From Bacillota bacterium (GTDB lineage: Bacteria; Bacillota; Clostridia; Acetivibrionales; Acetivibrionaceae): 19,949 nucleotides of DNA. Under the pieces are notes generated by a model. The model did not search any database, had not been told where the DNA came from, and was given only the letters and a program-made list of their open reading frames with translations. Made by a program: the position numbers and the translations under genes. The stretch lies in assembly GCA_023421115.1 (NCBI GenBank), contig JAEZUI010000271.1:1-19949 (forward strand), in the 5' to 3' direction. Below, piece by piece: positions 8,137 through 15,695 of the stretch (within the stretch, counting starts at the first letter, position 1; each line of letters starts with the position of its first letter).

Positions 8137-8333
8137 ATTATATCACCTAATTATTAAATATTGATTGGAATTAAGGCTGTTTTAATCTATAAATTCCACA
8201 GCTTAATAAAGTATATTATATTCACTAAAATCTTATGAGTTTTTGTGAAATGAGTTTGCTTAGTTTTTTATAGTATGTTAGAATTCTGAGTGTAAAAGTA
8301 TAATTAAACAATAGTTTTCTAGGAGGTCTTGTT

Positions 8334-8963
8334 TTGTCTGAAATAATAAGAAAAAACATTGTGGACATCTCAAAGTTAATGTATGATAAAGGACTTGTAA
8401 ACCCATATGAAGGAAATGTATCGGTGTTGCATGGAGAGCAGGTGTATATTACTCCCAGAGGAGTTTGTAAAGGCTATTTGAGTGAAGATATGATAGTTGT
8501 TACAGATTTAAACGGGAATGTTTTAGAAGGTATGTATAAACCTTCCTCGGAAATTAAACTACATCTTGCTGCATATAGACTTAGAAGCGATATAAAATCT
8601 GTTGTACATGCCCATCCACCGTATGCAACTGCATATGCTGTTGCAAACAAACCAATCGAGACTAAGGCATATACTGAAATGATAACATTCTTTGATAAAA
8701 TACCGTTAGCAAAATATGGTGAACCTTCTACTGACCAAATAAGTATTGGAATTGAAGAGCATATAGGCAGGTATGATATTATTCTTCTTGCCAATCATGG
8801 TATAGTCTCAATAGGAACAGATATATATAATGCATTTTTTAAGCTTGAGGCTGCAGAAAGCATGGCTAAAACCCTCCTCTTGACAAAAATTTTAGGGGGA
8901 GAAAAAGAGTTGCCAGAAAGCGAATTGGAAAAGTTATATAGAATGAGCAAAAACAGGATATGA
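8334..8963 (+). CDS. class II aldolase, L-fuculose-1-phosphate aldolase type
   Basis: Zinc-dependent aldolase/adducin family enzyme that splits a ketose 1-phosphate into dihydroxyacetone phosphate and an aldehyde. The zinc ligands and catalytic acid stand at Glu73, His92, His94 and His155, which as I recall is the same numbering as E. coli FucA. Motifs are PSSEIKLHLAAY, VVHAHPPYATAYA and ANHGIVSIG. The 209-residue length fits FucA and also Ald2 of the 5-deoxysugar/methylthioribose salvage ('DHAP shunt') enzymes. No fucose isomerase, fuculokinase, mtnA or mtnK homologue lies in the window, so the substrate stays open. The start is TTG at 8334, seven bases after AGGAGGT (8321-8327). It is transcribed divergently from the L,D-transpeptidase gene. 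Confidence 0.88.
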   Translation: MSEIIRKNIVDISKLMYDKGLVNPYEGNVSVLHGEQVYITPRGVCKGYLSEDMIVVTDLNGNVLEGMYKPSSEIKLHLAAYRLRSDIKSVVHAHPPYATAYAVANKPIETKAYTEMITFFDKIPLAKYGEPSTDQISIGIEEHIGRYDIILLANHGIVSIGTDIYNAFFKLEAAESMAKTLLLTKILGGEKELPESELEKLYRMSKNRI

Positions 8964-9198
8964 TTGAGTTTGAATTACTATAAATCTATAAAAAAGTGTT
9001 CTTTTTTTCGTGGAATTGAATACTTTATATAGGTTTTTTAAAAAAAATGTGGTATTCTATAAATAGAAGCCTGATACTTATTATTTTTCTTTATAAAACT
9101 GAAGAGAAATGATAAAGGCTTTGAGTTCTACAGTTTTTTCTTTTTTGAAATTAAATAGGTGTTTAGAGTTCATTATGAAATATAGGAGTGATAGTATT

Positions 9199-10650
9199 AT
9201 GCATTTTGTGCTAGGAATTATTAACGTAAGTACTGCTGCTACTCAATATTCAAGTATAATAATTCTGCTTTTAGGTGTTCTTGTAATATTTGCTTTAGTT
9301 GCGCTGATAGTTCTTTTAAGAAACATGCCAACAAAAAAGCAAGCTGATAAACAGTATTCTTTATTGAATAATATGATGAGGGCGACCTTTGCTGAATTTG
9401 GAGATAAGATTGACAAATCACTTAAGGAAACTATAGATACGTTTGGAAGCAAGCTGACTGGTATGGCTATGGAAGTTAGCTTATCATCTCAGGCACTAGA
9501 TGATACTGTAAATAAGTTTGATCGATCCATTAAGGACTTAGTTGAAAATATGAGCAAGATCACTGAGTTTAATAGTAATCTTGGTGCAAACATAGAAAAA
9601 ATGAATGAGAGTTATAAAAGTCTTACAGAAAATTTAAACTCAACTACAAATGTTATTGAAACTAATTTTGGTTCGGTGGGCAATTTATCAAAGGATATAA
9701 AAGAGGCTGCAAATGAAATGGCTTCTTACAACAAACAAATTGTACAGGATATGAGCAGTATAGTATCAGAGGCTAAAGGCTCTGTTATGTCCATAAAAGA
9801 ATTAGGGGAAGTTTTAAAAAGTCATATGAGCCTGCGCAGCGAAGAGGCAAAGGAATATCAGGAAAATATAAATCAGTTGATAGAAAAGGTAAGTGGTGAT
9901 ATATCAATTTTAGGATATAATACTGCAACTGCATTTTCAAAAACTATTGAGGAGACTACTAAGTCGACTTCTGAAAAGGTTTTACAGGATATTATCTCAG
10001 TAGCGGATGAAATTAAAGGAGCTGCTGCATCAATAAAAGAATTCAGCAGTGTACTGAAAGATGATTTGAGTGTGAGAAGCGATGAGGCTAAGGGATACCA
10101 TGAGAATGTTAGCAAGCTTATGGACAAGGTGAATGAAGAAATAACCCTTTTAGGTGAAAAGACGGCAGCTGCTTTTTCACTAAGTTTAGAGCAGAGTGCT
10201 AAATCTACTACTGAGCAAATTGCAGAGGATCTCGGTAAAATGGCTACAGAAATTGGAGCTTCAGTTTCGGGTATTAAAGAATTGAATGAAGTACTAAAGG
10301 GTGATTTGGATACACGTATTCATGAGGCACGTGAGTACCATGAAAATATAACAAAGCTTATGCTTAAAATTAGCGCTGAAATGAACATATTAGGTGAAAA
10401 TACTACTGAGGCTTTCTCAAAAAGCTTAGAAGGAAACGGTCAGGCAATATCAGAGAAAATTACTGAGAGTATGGATGGAGTGTTTAAAGGGTTCTTAAGT
10501 TTGCTCGATGAATTTAAGGAAAATGAAAAACTACTGGCTAAGACTATTGTAATGCTGCCCGATCAGGTTATAACCTACAATGAAACAGCTGCTAATAAGA
10601 TCGGAATGCAGATAGATGAGGTTAAGAGGCTTTTTGGAAACGGTATATAG
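9199..10650 (+). CDS. membrane-anchored coiled-coil protein with three 80-residue repeats
   Basis: Unrecognised family. From the chosen start the protein has 483 residues: a short N-terminus, one strong membrane helix at about residues 17-39 (SSIIILLLGVLVIFALVALI), then a long, almost entirely helical Lys/Glu/Ser/Thr-rich region rich in heptads. Three consecutive 80-residue repeats carry the pattern SIKELxEVLK ... EAKEYHEN ... ILGxNTxxAFSK. The architecture recalls chemoreceptor-like or RmuC/apolipoprotein-like coiled coils, but no signalling tip or catalytic motif is visible. I chose the ATG at 9199, which has AGGAG ten bases upstream; an in-frame ATG at 9109 would add 30 residues without a clear ribosome site. 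The TPR gene follows after about 35 bases, suggesting one operon and a shared structural or scaffold role. Confidence 0.7.
   Translation: MHFVLGIINVSTAATQYSSIIILLLGVLVIFALVALIVLLRNMPTKKQADKQYSLLNNMMRATFAEFGDKIDKSLKETIDTFGSKLTGMAMEVSLSSQALDDTVNKFDRSIKDLVENMSKITEFNSNLGANIEKMNESYKSLTENLNSTTNVIETNFGSVGNLSKDIKEAANEMASYNKQIVQDMSSIVSEAKGSVMSIKELGEVLKSHMSLRSEEAKEYQENINQLIEKVSGDISILGYNTATAFSKTIEETTKSTSEKVLQDIISVADEIKGAAASIKEFSSVLKDDLSVRSDEAKGYHENVSKLMDKVNEEITLLGEKTAAAFSLSLEQSAKSTTEQIAEDLGKMATEIGASVSGIKELNEVLKGDLDTRIHEAREYHENITKLMLKISAEMNILGENTTEAFSKSLEGNGQAISEKITESMDGVFKGFLSLLDEFKENEKLLAKTIVMLPDQVITYNETAANKIGMQIDEVKRLFGNGI
9790..10509 (+). repeat. three tandem 240-bp coding repeats
   Basis: Matching positions recur at 9790, 10030 and 10270, exactly 240 bases (80 codons) apart. 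Each unit encodes the same order of motifs: IKEL..VLK, (S/T)(R)..EA..Y.EN, (I/L)LG..T..AFS, then Ser/Thr-rich helix. Identity is clear in protein but diverged in DNA, so the duplication is old, yet no indel has disturbed the period. Confidence 0.85.
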
Positions 10651-10685
10651 TGAATTGATGGGAATTTATTGATAGGGTGAATTTA

Positions 10686-11645
10686 ATGATAAAAGATTCG
10701 GAAAAGCTGAATGTCTTAGTTACAAAATATGAGAGTCTTATAAAAAAAAATTCTAAGAATCCACAGGCTTACTATTGTTTGGGTCGGATAAAAATGAATT
10801 TGGCTAAATATAAAGAGGCACAGGAAGATTTTGAAAAGGCTATTTCAATTGATCCAAATTATACTTTAGCTAAAGTAGGTTTGATTGTTGCGAATGTATT
10901 CAGGAGAAAATTTGTTCAGGCTGTAAATTTGTATACGCAATATAGAATGGATATAAGCTTAAAGAATGTTTTCATTAAAAAGCTGGTAAGGGGAGTTAGT
11001 GAGTTTTATTATTATGATGGGTTTTTTAATCAAAAGAGTAGAGAAATATCCAACCCATTATTTCATAGGCTGACAATCCAACCTCTATTGTCAAAGTATA
11101 TAGAAGATCCAGGTAATATTGTACTGATATTGATTCTTTCTATGTATTATATGGGTATGAATGAAAAAAGTCTTGATATTATGACAATACTAAAGATTTG
11201 TGTATATATGGATTCCGTTGATGACAATATGCGATGGGCTTTGCTTAAAGCAATTGCTGACTGCGGTGAAAAGCTGTATCTTGATTTGGATATAGCGTCA
11301 AAGTTTAGAAGCATACCTGAACCGGATTGTACTGACGAATATGTGAAAACTATATTCGGTGCTGTTGTGTTAGGCAGAAATAAGTACAAAGTTAAAAATA
11401 TATATAATTCCATGAATAAATCAGGAAAGAAAATGACTTTAAATATGATGTGGAAATATGTTGATTGGTCATGGAATGTTGAACTCTATGATTTGTCGGT
11501 ATATGAGTGTTGCAGAATACTTATAATGTCAGGTTGGGCAGATATATTGGTGCTTGAGATGATGGAAAAGTTGATTAAGCACGATATTATTGCTGCTACG
11601 GATGAAGAATTGAAGGTATTGAAGCTCTATGGTTATTGTACATGA
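10686..11645 (+). CDS. TPR-repeat protein
   Basis: Cytoplasmic protein of about 319 residues. Residues about 22-90 contain two tetratricopeptide-type helix pairs (NPQAYYCLGRIKMNLAKYKE, then AISIDPNYTLAKVGL), which usually serve as protein-binding surfaces. The remaining ~230 residues are helical, with Met/Leu/Tyr-rich segments but no motif I recognise. The start is probably the ATG at 10686, with an AGGGTG site just upstream; a GTG at 10677 lies inside that site. It follows the coiled-coil membrane protein by about 35 bases, so the two are likely co-transcribed and may work together. The operon ends at the long hairpin at 11677-11729. Confidence 0.75.
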   Translation: MIKDSEKLNVLVTKYESLIKKNSKNPQAYYCLGRIKMNLAKYKEAQEDFEKAISIDPNYTLAKVGLIVANVFRRKFVQAVNLYTQYRMDISLKNVFIKKLVRGVSEFYYYDGFFNQKSREISNPLFHRLTIQPLLSKYIEDPGNIVLILILSMYYMGMNEKSLDIMTILKICVYMDSVDDNMRWALLKAIADCGEKLYLDLDIASKFRSIPEPDCTDEYVKTIFGAVVLGRNKYKVKNIYNSMNKSGKKMTLNMMWKYVDWSWNVELYDLSVYECCRILIMSGWADILVLEMMEKLIKHDIIAATDEELKVLKLYGYCT

Positions 11646-11676
11646 TTTTGCTAAAAGCATTTTTTTAGATTTATAC

Positions 11677-11729
11677 AGAAAATATAGACCTTAAGGGATT
11701 AAGAAATTCCCTTAAGGTCTATATTTTCT
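11677..11729. terminator. 21-bp perfect hairpin, probable bidirectional terminator
   Basis: Positions 11677-11697 are perfectly complementary to 11709-11729, with an 11-base loop (11698-11708). It lies between the convergent TPR and RuBisCO-like genes. The loop holds the stop of the RuBisCO-like gene, and the right arm encodes its last eight residues. Outer stem pairs are A/T-rich (TATTTTCT on either strand), which supplies the U-rich 3' side in both directions. Confidence 0.75.
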
Positions 11730-12865
11730 ACAAGTTCTCTAAAATATTTACAGTTCTCAACAAGATCAGGCCCATGTTTAAATAGGCCGCCTCCTACCAA
11801 AAATACTACGTCATTTCCATAGACATCAAGAGATTCGGGTATGCTGCTAAGACTCATGCCACCGGCAGGGCAGGGGAAAATCGGTTTAAGTTTGCCCATT
11901 TTTTCTAAGGTGCAAGCTGCAATACTTTCACATTCCTCACGGCTAAAGGAAAAGCGACCTCCAAAATTCGGGTATATGGTAGCATCTGCACCAGCGAGCC
12001 TCATTATCTGACCGAAGAGTGCACCGTGGGAAATGCCAATTTCACTCATAACATAAGTACCTAGGAAAGCAGGGTGGCTGAATATAGGCAAATTAATACT
12101 TTTATCTTCTGAGATTTCTCTAATTACATCAAAGCCTGTAAGACCGGGAGAGATCAACAGACCTCCTGCACCTAGTTCTTTAGCCATGCGAGCTCTTTCT
12201 AGCATTTTACCAAAGGGTGCTGTTATATTAGGAACATAAATCGATCTTCTGCCAGTTTCGCTGTTCGCACTATTGATAGCCTTAACACACAGCTCAACCC
12301 TTTGCTCAAAGGGAGAAAAACTCTGATTTGAGAGTCCATGGTCATCTTTTATTATGTCTATTCCGCCTAAAGCAAATTTATATGCAAGGTCGGCAAGGTC
12401 TTTTGAGGACAATCCCATTGGTTTTAAGGCTGTAAACAGCAAGGGTCGCTCTCTTACAGCTAAAAGCTCTCTTATTCCATCCCTGCCAAAACGGGGGCCT
12501 TCAAAATTTTTTAAGATAGAATCAGACAATTCAAGCTTTTCAACCCGTATTCCCGGTTTTATACTTGAATTACCAAACACAACATTGAGCAGTTGGGTGA
12601 ACTCGCTAGAAGATGACTCGACGGCATAACTGATAACTGCCCTGTAGTGAAGGCTATTGCTATATTTTTCAAAGGATTCGATTTTTCCTACAATGAAATC
12701 CTTTATTGCTCCTTCCGGTACTAATTCACCGGGGAACTCTACAGTTTGTTCAAGACAAATATCCTGAGCTCTTGCATAGGCCTCATTTTCATCGCCGGAA
12801 AGCTTATAGACTACTGAAAACCTTTCGCCGGAAAGTTTAGGCTGTTTATATTCTGAAAAAAACAT
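11699..12865 (-). CDS. RuBisCO-like protein (type IV RLP)
   Basis: RuBisCO large-subunit fold protein without the full carboxylase site. From the chosen start it has 388 residues. The N-terminal domain begins SGERFSVVYKL and has EQTVEFP. In the barrel, ALKPMGL keeps the first active-site Lys (148), while the second Lys of KPKxGL is Met. GGIDIIKDDHGL keeps the carbamylated-Lys position (173) and following Asp residues, but His replaces the metal-binding Glu. HPAFLG (His264) is kept. The loop-6 region reads YPNFGGRF without the catalytic Lys. PAGGMS and VGGGLFKHG are phosphate-binding. It therefore should act as an isomerase, enolase or transcarboxylase/hydrolase on a phosphorylated ketose, as known RLPs do (MtnW, MTRu-1P isomerase, OiaX), not as a CO2 fixer. 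The start ATG at 12865 has GGAGG (12877-12881); the longer GTG start at 12928 lacks one. It is last gene of the transketolase operon. Confidence 0.88.
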   Translation of the reverse strand: MFFSEYKQPKLSGERFSVVYKLSGDENEAYARAQDICLEQTVEFPGELVPEGAIKDFIVGKIESFEKYSNSLHYRAVISYAVESSSSEFTQLLNVVFGNSSIKPGIRVEKLELSDSILKNFEGPRFGRDGIRELLAVRERPLLFTALKPMGLSSKDLADLAYKFALGGIDIIKDDHGLSNQSFSPFEQRVELCVKAINSANSETGRRSIYVPNITAPFGKMLERARMAKELGAGGLLISPGLTGFDVIREISEDKSINLPIFSHPAFLGTYVMSEIGISHGALFGQIMRLAGADATIYPNFGGRFSFSREECESIAACTLEKMGKLKPIFPCPAGGMSLSSIPESLDVYGNDVVFLVGGGLFKHGPDLVENCKYFRELVENIDLKGIS

Positions 12866-12954
12866 GTTTGAGTGTTCCTCCATAATTATTTGAATTTTAC
12901 TTTGGGTTTTGTATACAATTCTTTTCACAATTAGCTTTGTTACAGTAGACTGTA

Positions 12955-13962
12955 CTAAAGAGCTTCAGCTTTTGAATCACTATGAACAGGAGTTATATGA
13001 ATCTTTGGAAGCTCAGTTTCGTCAATTCCAAACTTCGCACCCACAATAGACTCTATGCGTGAAATCAGAGCCATAGCATCTATGCCGTATTCCTTCATCA
13101 GATATTGTCTGCTCGCTCCGTGTACATAGGTATCCATAAGCCCTATCCGTGATAGTTTTTTACCAAGTCCCGCTTCAGCCATACATTCGGCTACAATACT
13201 GCCAAGGCCTCCAATAACAGAGTGGTTCTCCATTGTTATAACACCATACTTCGATGCAGCTATGGCATCAAGAACTTCTTGGGCACCAAAAGGTTTTAAG
13301 GTAGTAACATGCATATGATGGATAGATATACCATGGGATTCTAGAACTTTCACTGCGCGCATTGCTTCTTCGGTACAAATACCGGTTGATAGAAGTACTA
13401 AATCTTTTCCATGACTGACAGTACGAATTTTATCAAAGCGCATTCGGTCAGAAGCATCGAAAAGTCTTGGGATTTCTCCACGTATCATTCTTACATATAC
13501 AGGGCCGTTTACCTCATGTGCAACATCTAAAACCGATTCAACATCGGTAGCATCGCCGCATTCTAGTATTGTCATGTTAGGAAGGGAGCGCATAACAGCT
13601 ATATCTTCAATCGCCTGATGCGTTGCACCTCCTGGTGTTGTAACTCCCGGCAAAAATCCGAACATCTTTACGGGAAGATTGGGATATGAAACGGACATGG
13701 CAATTTGGTCAAAAGCCCTTCGGTAAATAAACACCGCAAAAGTGTGAACAAAAGGTATAAAACCTTCACGGGCAAGGCCACCGGCGAAGCTCAGCATATT
13801 TTGTTCTGCTATGCCCATGGATAAAAAACGGTTAGGGTAGGTGTCCCTAAAAATATCTATTTCGGTTGAACCGGTCAAATCGGCTGAAAGAACATAAACA
13901 TTAGGTTTGTCCTTAGCCCAAGCAACTAGATTTTTAGCATGTACTTTACTTAGTATTTCCAT
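12955..13962 (-). CDS. split transketolase, C-terminal (pyrimidine/small) subunit
   Basis: Pyrimidine-binding plus C-terminal domains of a thiamine-diphosphate transketolase encoded as a separate chain; 335 residues is normal for split enzymes. The catalytic Glu of MGIAEQNM is Glu53, THQ with its His is at 114-116, and the DQI..S..YPNLPVK segment is typical. The loop before THQ reads GFLPGVTTPGGATHQ. The Asp that normally lies four residues before this His (Asp469 in E. coli TktA, by my alignment) is Gly111, and the usual His-rich GHxAGL stretch is changed, so the sugar-binding pocket differs from housekeeping transketolase. Start ATG at 13962 has GGAGG overlapping the stop of the N-subunit gene 16 bases away, indicating tight co-translation. 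The RuBisCO-like gene follows downstream. Confidence 0.9.
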   Translation of the reverse strand: MEILSKVHAKNLVAWAKDKPNVYVLSADLTGSTEIDIFRDTYPNRFLSMGIAEQNMLSFAGGLAREGFIPFVHTFAVFIYRRAFDQIAMSVSYPNLPVKMFGFLPGVTTPGGATHQAIEDIAVMRSLPNMTILECGDATDVESVLDVAHEVNGPVYVRMIRGEIPRLFDASDRMRFDKIRTVSHGKDLVLLSTGICTEEAMRAVKVLESHGISIHHMHVTTLKPFGAQEVLDAIAASKYGVITMENHSVIGGLGSIVAECMAEAGLGKKLSRIGLMDTYVHGASRQYLMKEYGIDAMALISRIESIVGAKFGIDETELPKIHITPVHSDSKAEAL

Positions 13963-13977
13963 TTTATAATAACCTCC

Positions 13978-14901
13978 TTAGGATTCCATTGCTTTTAAAG
14001 CGTTTTCATACTGCATTTTTTCATCGGAACTTGTAAATCTGACATAGTGAAGTTTTGGAATCCTTTTTTCGAGTATCTCAATTCCTTTGCAGGCATTTGT
14101 ATCGCAAAGTATAAAAGTAGGCCTTCCATCGGGTTCTAAACTGCCCAACGCGGCAATGGCACCAATATTATGGCCATCAATTCTGTAAACTCTTGAACCA
14201 AAAGACTCAAGCCGCTTATCGAAAGGTTCTATATTCATGACACAGGTCATTTTGCCGTCACATTGGTATCCGTTAATGTCTACATAAGCAAGTATATTAT
14301 CCAACTTGTGGTGGGAAATTGCCTGCAGAGCTTCCCAAAATTGACCGGACTGACACTCACCATCGGATAAAAATAGAACTACCCTGCCCGACTCACCTTT
14401 AATTTTACGTGCCATTGCAATACCTGCAGCTTGGCTTATTCCCTGGCCTAAAGAACCGGTCATTACTTCCATACCCGGTGAATGCTCTGCACCAATCATT
14501 TCTACAATACTTCCATCCTTGTTAAAGTGGTCAAGACCGTTAGCAGCCATTCTCCCAGTTTCAATAAGTGCAGCATAGACAATAAGAGCATACTGGGACG
14601 GTGATAGAAAAAAACGGTCATATTCAGGACTCTTTGGGCCATTATATAGCGCACCGCTGGTATAGTTAGGGTTATTTGGCCCCGGTACACCCGGGAATTG
14701 TTCGGGAACTAAAGGTGACTCTAATTTCCCTAAATTCATAACTTTTGTATATAGAGTTGAGATGATTTCAGCTGACGAGCAAGCCTGACTCAAATATCCT
14801 CCGTTATTTTTTATCGTATGTTCTAAAACACGGCGTCTTATACCGTAAGCTACGCGTTTAACTTCATCCTGCCATAAAAAATTGCAATCCTTTGTATTCA
14901 T
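13978..14901 (-). CDS. split transketolase, N-terminal (PP/large) subunit
   Basis: Diphosphate-binding half of a thiamine-diphosphate transketolase; 307 residues. GSLGQGISQAAGIA (149-162) and SDGECQSGQFWEALQAI (179-195) followed by VDINGYQCDG (207-216) form the TPP/Mg motif; Asp180 and Asn210 are the metal ligands, and Ser replaces the usual first Gly of GDG. The segment that reads LSxGH in standard enzymes is LSPSQY here, so the conserved His is Gln103. There is an unusual Pro/Asn/Gly-rich stretch before it (residues 66-90). The ATG at 14901 has AAGGAG upstream. It is first gene of a three-gene operon with the C-subunit and the RuBisCO-like protein. The pairing with an RLP suggests use of an uncommon ketose phosphate rather than the pentose phosphate pathway. 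Confidence 0.9.
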   Translation of the reverse strand: MNTKDCNFLWQDEVKRVAYGIRRRVLEHTIKNNGGYLSQACSSAEIISTLYTKVMNLGKLESPLVPEQFPGVPGPNNPNYTSGALYNGPKSPEYDRFFLSPSQYALIVYAALIETGRMAANGLDHFNKDGSIVEMIGAEHSPGMEVMTGSLGQGISQAAGIAMARKIKGESGRVVLFLSDGECQSGQFWEALQAISHHKLDNILAYVDINGYQCDGKMTCVMNIEPFDKRLESFGSRVYRIDGHNIGAIAALGSLEPDGRPTFILCDTNACKGIEILEKRIPKLHYVRFTSSDEKMQYENALKAMES

Positions 14902-14939
14902 AATTTAATAGTATCTCCTTACATCAGTGTTTTTAGATA

Positions 14940-15020
14940 TTTCTGAAAACAACCTGATCAATATTTAATGTGCCTTTGTCCATCATATTTTAAAGATGGC
15001 AATTACGAAATTTTCAGAAA
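14940..15020. promoter_or_regulatory. inverted repeat upstream of the transketolase operon
   Basis: TTTCTGAAAA at 14940-14949 and its exact reverse complement at 15011-15020 flank 61 bases just upstream of the operon start. This could be a pair of operator half-sites or chance in A+T-rich DNA. No convincing -10/-35 pair was fixed in this 241-base gap. Confidence 0.25.
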
Positions 15021-15142
15021 CTACCCTAGCTTTCTAAACTGTATTCCAAATTTATATTATGGGTTCTATTATATGTAAAATATAATACCATTGCAGATTA
15101 AATTATTCAATTGGCCATTTCAAAAATAAAGAAATAATTGAC

Positions 15143-15550
15143 ATGGGATTACTAACTGAGGATTATTTTGCTGAAGTTAACATAGCTGGAAAGATAATAT
15201 CAAAAAATGAACATTTAAAAGATTACAGAAATTATATTGTATACGGATATACCTTTGGTGACTTCAAAGATAATAGATATCGTTATTTGGGATGGACAAT
15301 GATGAATGATAAATTTACAAATTATTTGTTTCCTAATGATGTAACTTCTGCTATTGGATTATGGAATAGAAATTGGATAGAAAAACCAAAAAGAAATCCA
15401 TTGACAAGAGAACGAGAAGAAGTGATAAATGATGACGGCAAGTTTGATAACAACCCACTATACGAAGAGAGCATAAGATTAGGTTTAAAGCTGATTTCAA
15501 GGAAGGATTCTAAGGATGTTTTATTGGACTTTCCTGAAACGAAATTATAA
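15143..15550 (+). CDS. hypothetical protein, 135 residues
   Basis: Unrecognised. The sequence is charged and rich in Asp, Asn, Lys and aromatic residues (DYRNYIVYGYTFGDF, RYRYLGWTMMNDKF, IGLWNRNWIEKP), with no signal peptide or membrane segment. The composition looks like real coding sequence rather than an antisense shadow, and the opposite strand has nothing better. The ATG at 15143 has no good ribosome site, so the 5' end may be wrong, or the gene may be a remnant, as the next gene downstream is broken. It is not clearly linked to either neighbour. Confidence 0.5.
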   Translation: MGLLTEDYFAEVNIAGKIISKNEHLKDYRNYIVYGYTFGDFKDNRYRYLGWTMMNDKFTNYLFPNDVTSAIGLWNRNWIEKPKRNPLTREREEVINDDGKFDNNPLYEESIRLGLKLISRKDSKDVLLDFPETKL

Positions 15551-15695
15551 AAAGACAATGGCATAAATATGTGAATATATATCAGCCGCCAACAAGTTTT
15601 AAAGGTGCAAATTTAATTATCATAAAATATCTAAGTCAAATTTAATGGAAAATGTTATAATATTATTAAAAAAATTATGAAAAAGGGGAGTTATA

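Noticed and set aside
11699..12865. The RLP as a true CO2-fixing RuBisCO.
   Set aside because: The loop-6 Lys, the second Lys of KPKxGL and the metal-binding Glu are replaced; no phosphoribulokinase is nearby.
12866..12928. Longer RLP starting at the GTG at 12928.
   Set aside because: There is no ribosome site before it, and GGAGG at 12877-12881 lies inside this extension at the right distance from the ATG at 12865; RLPs normally begin near the ERF motif.
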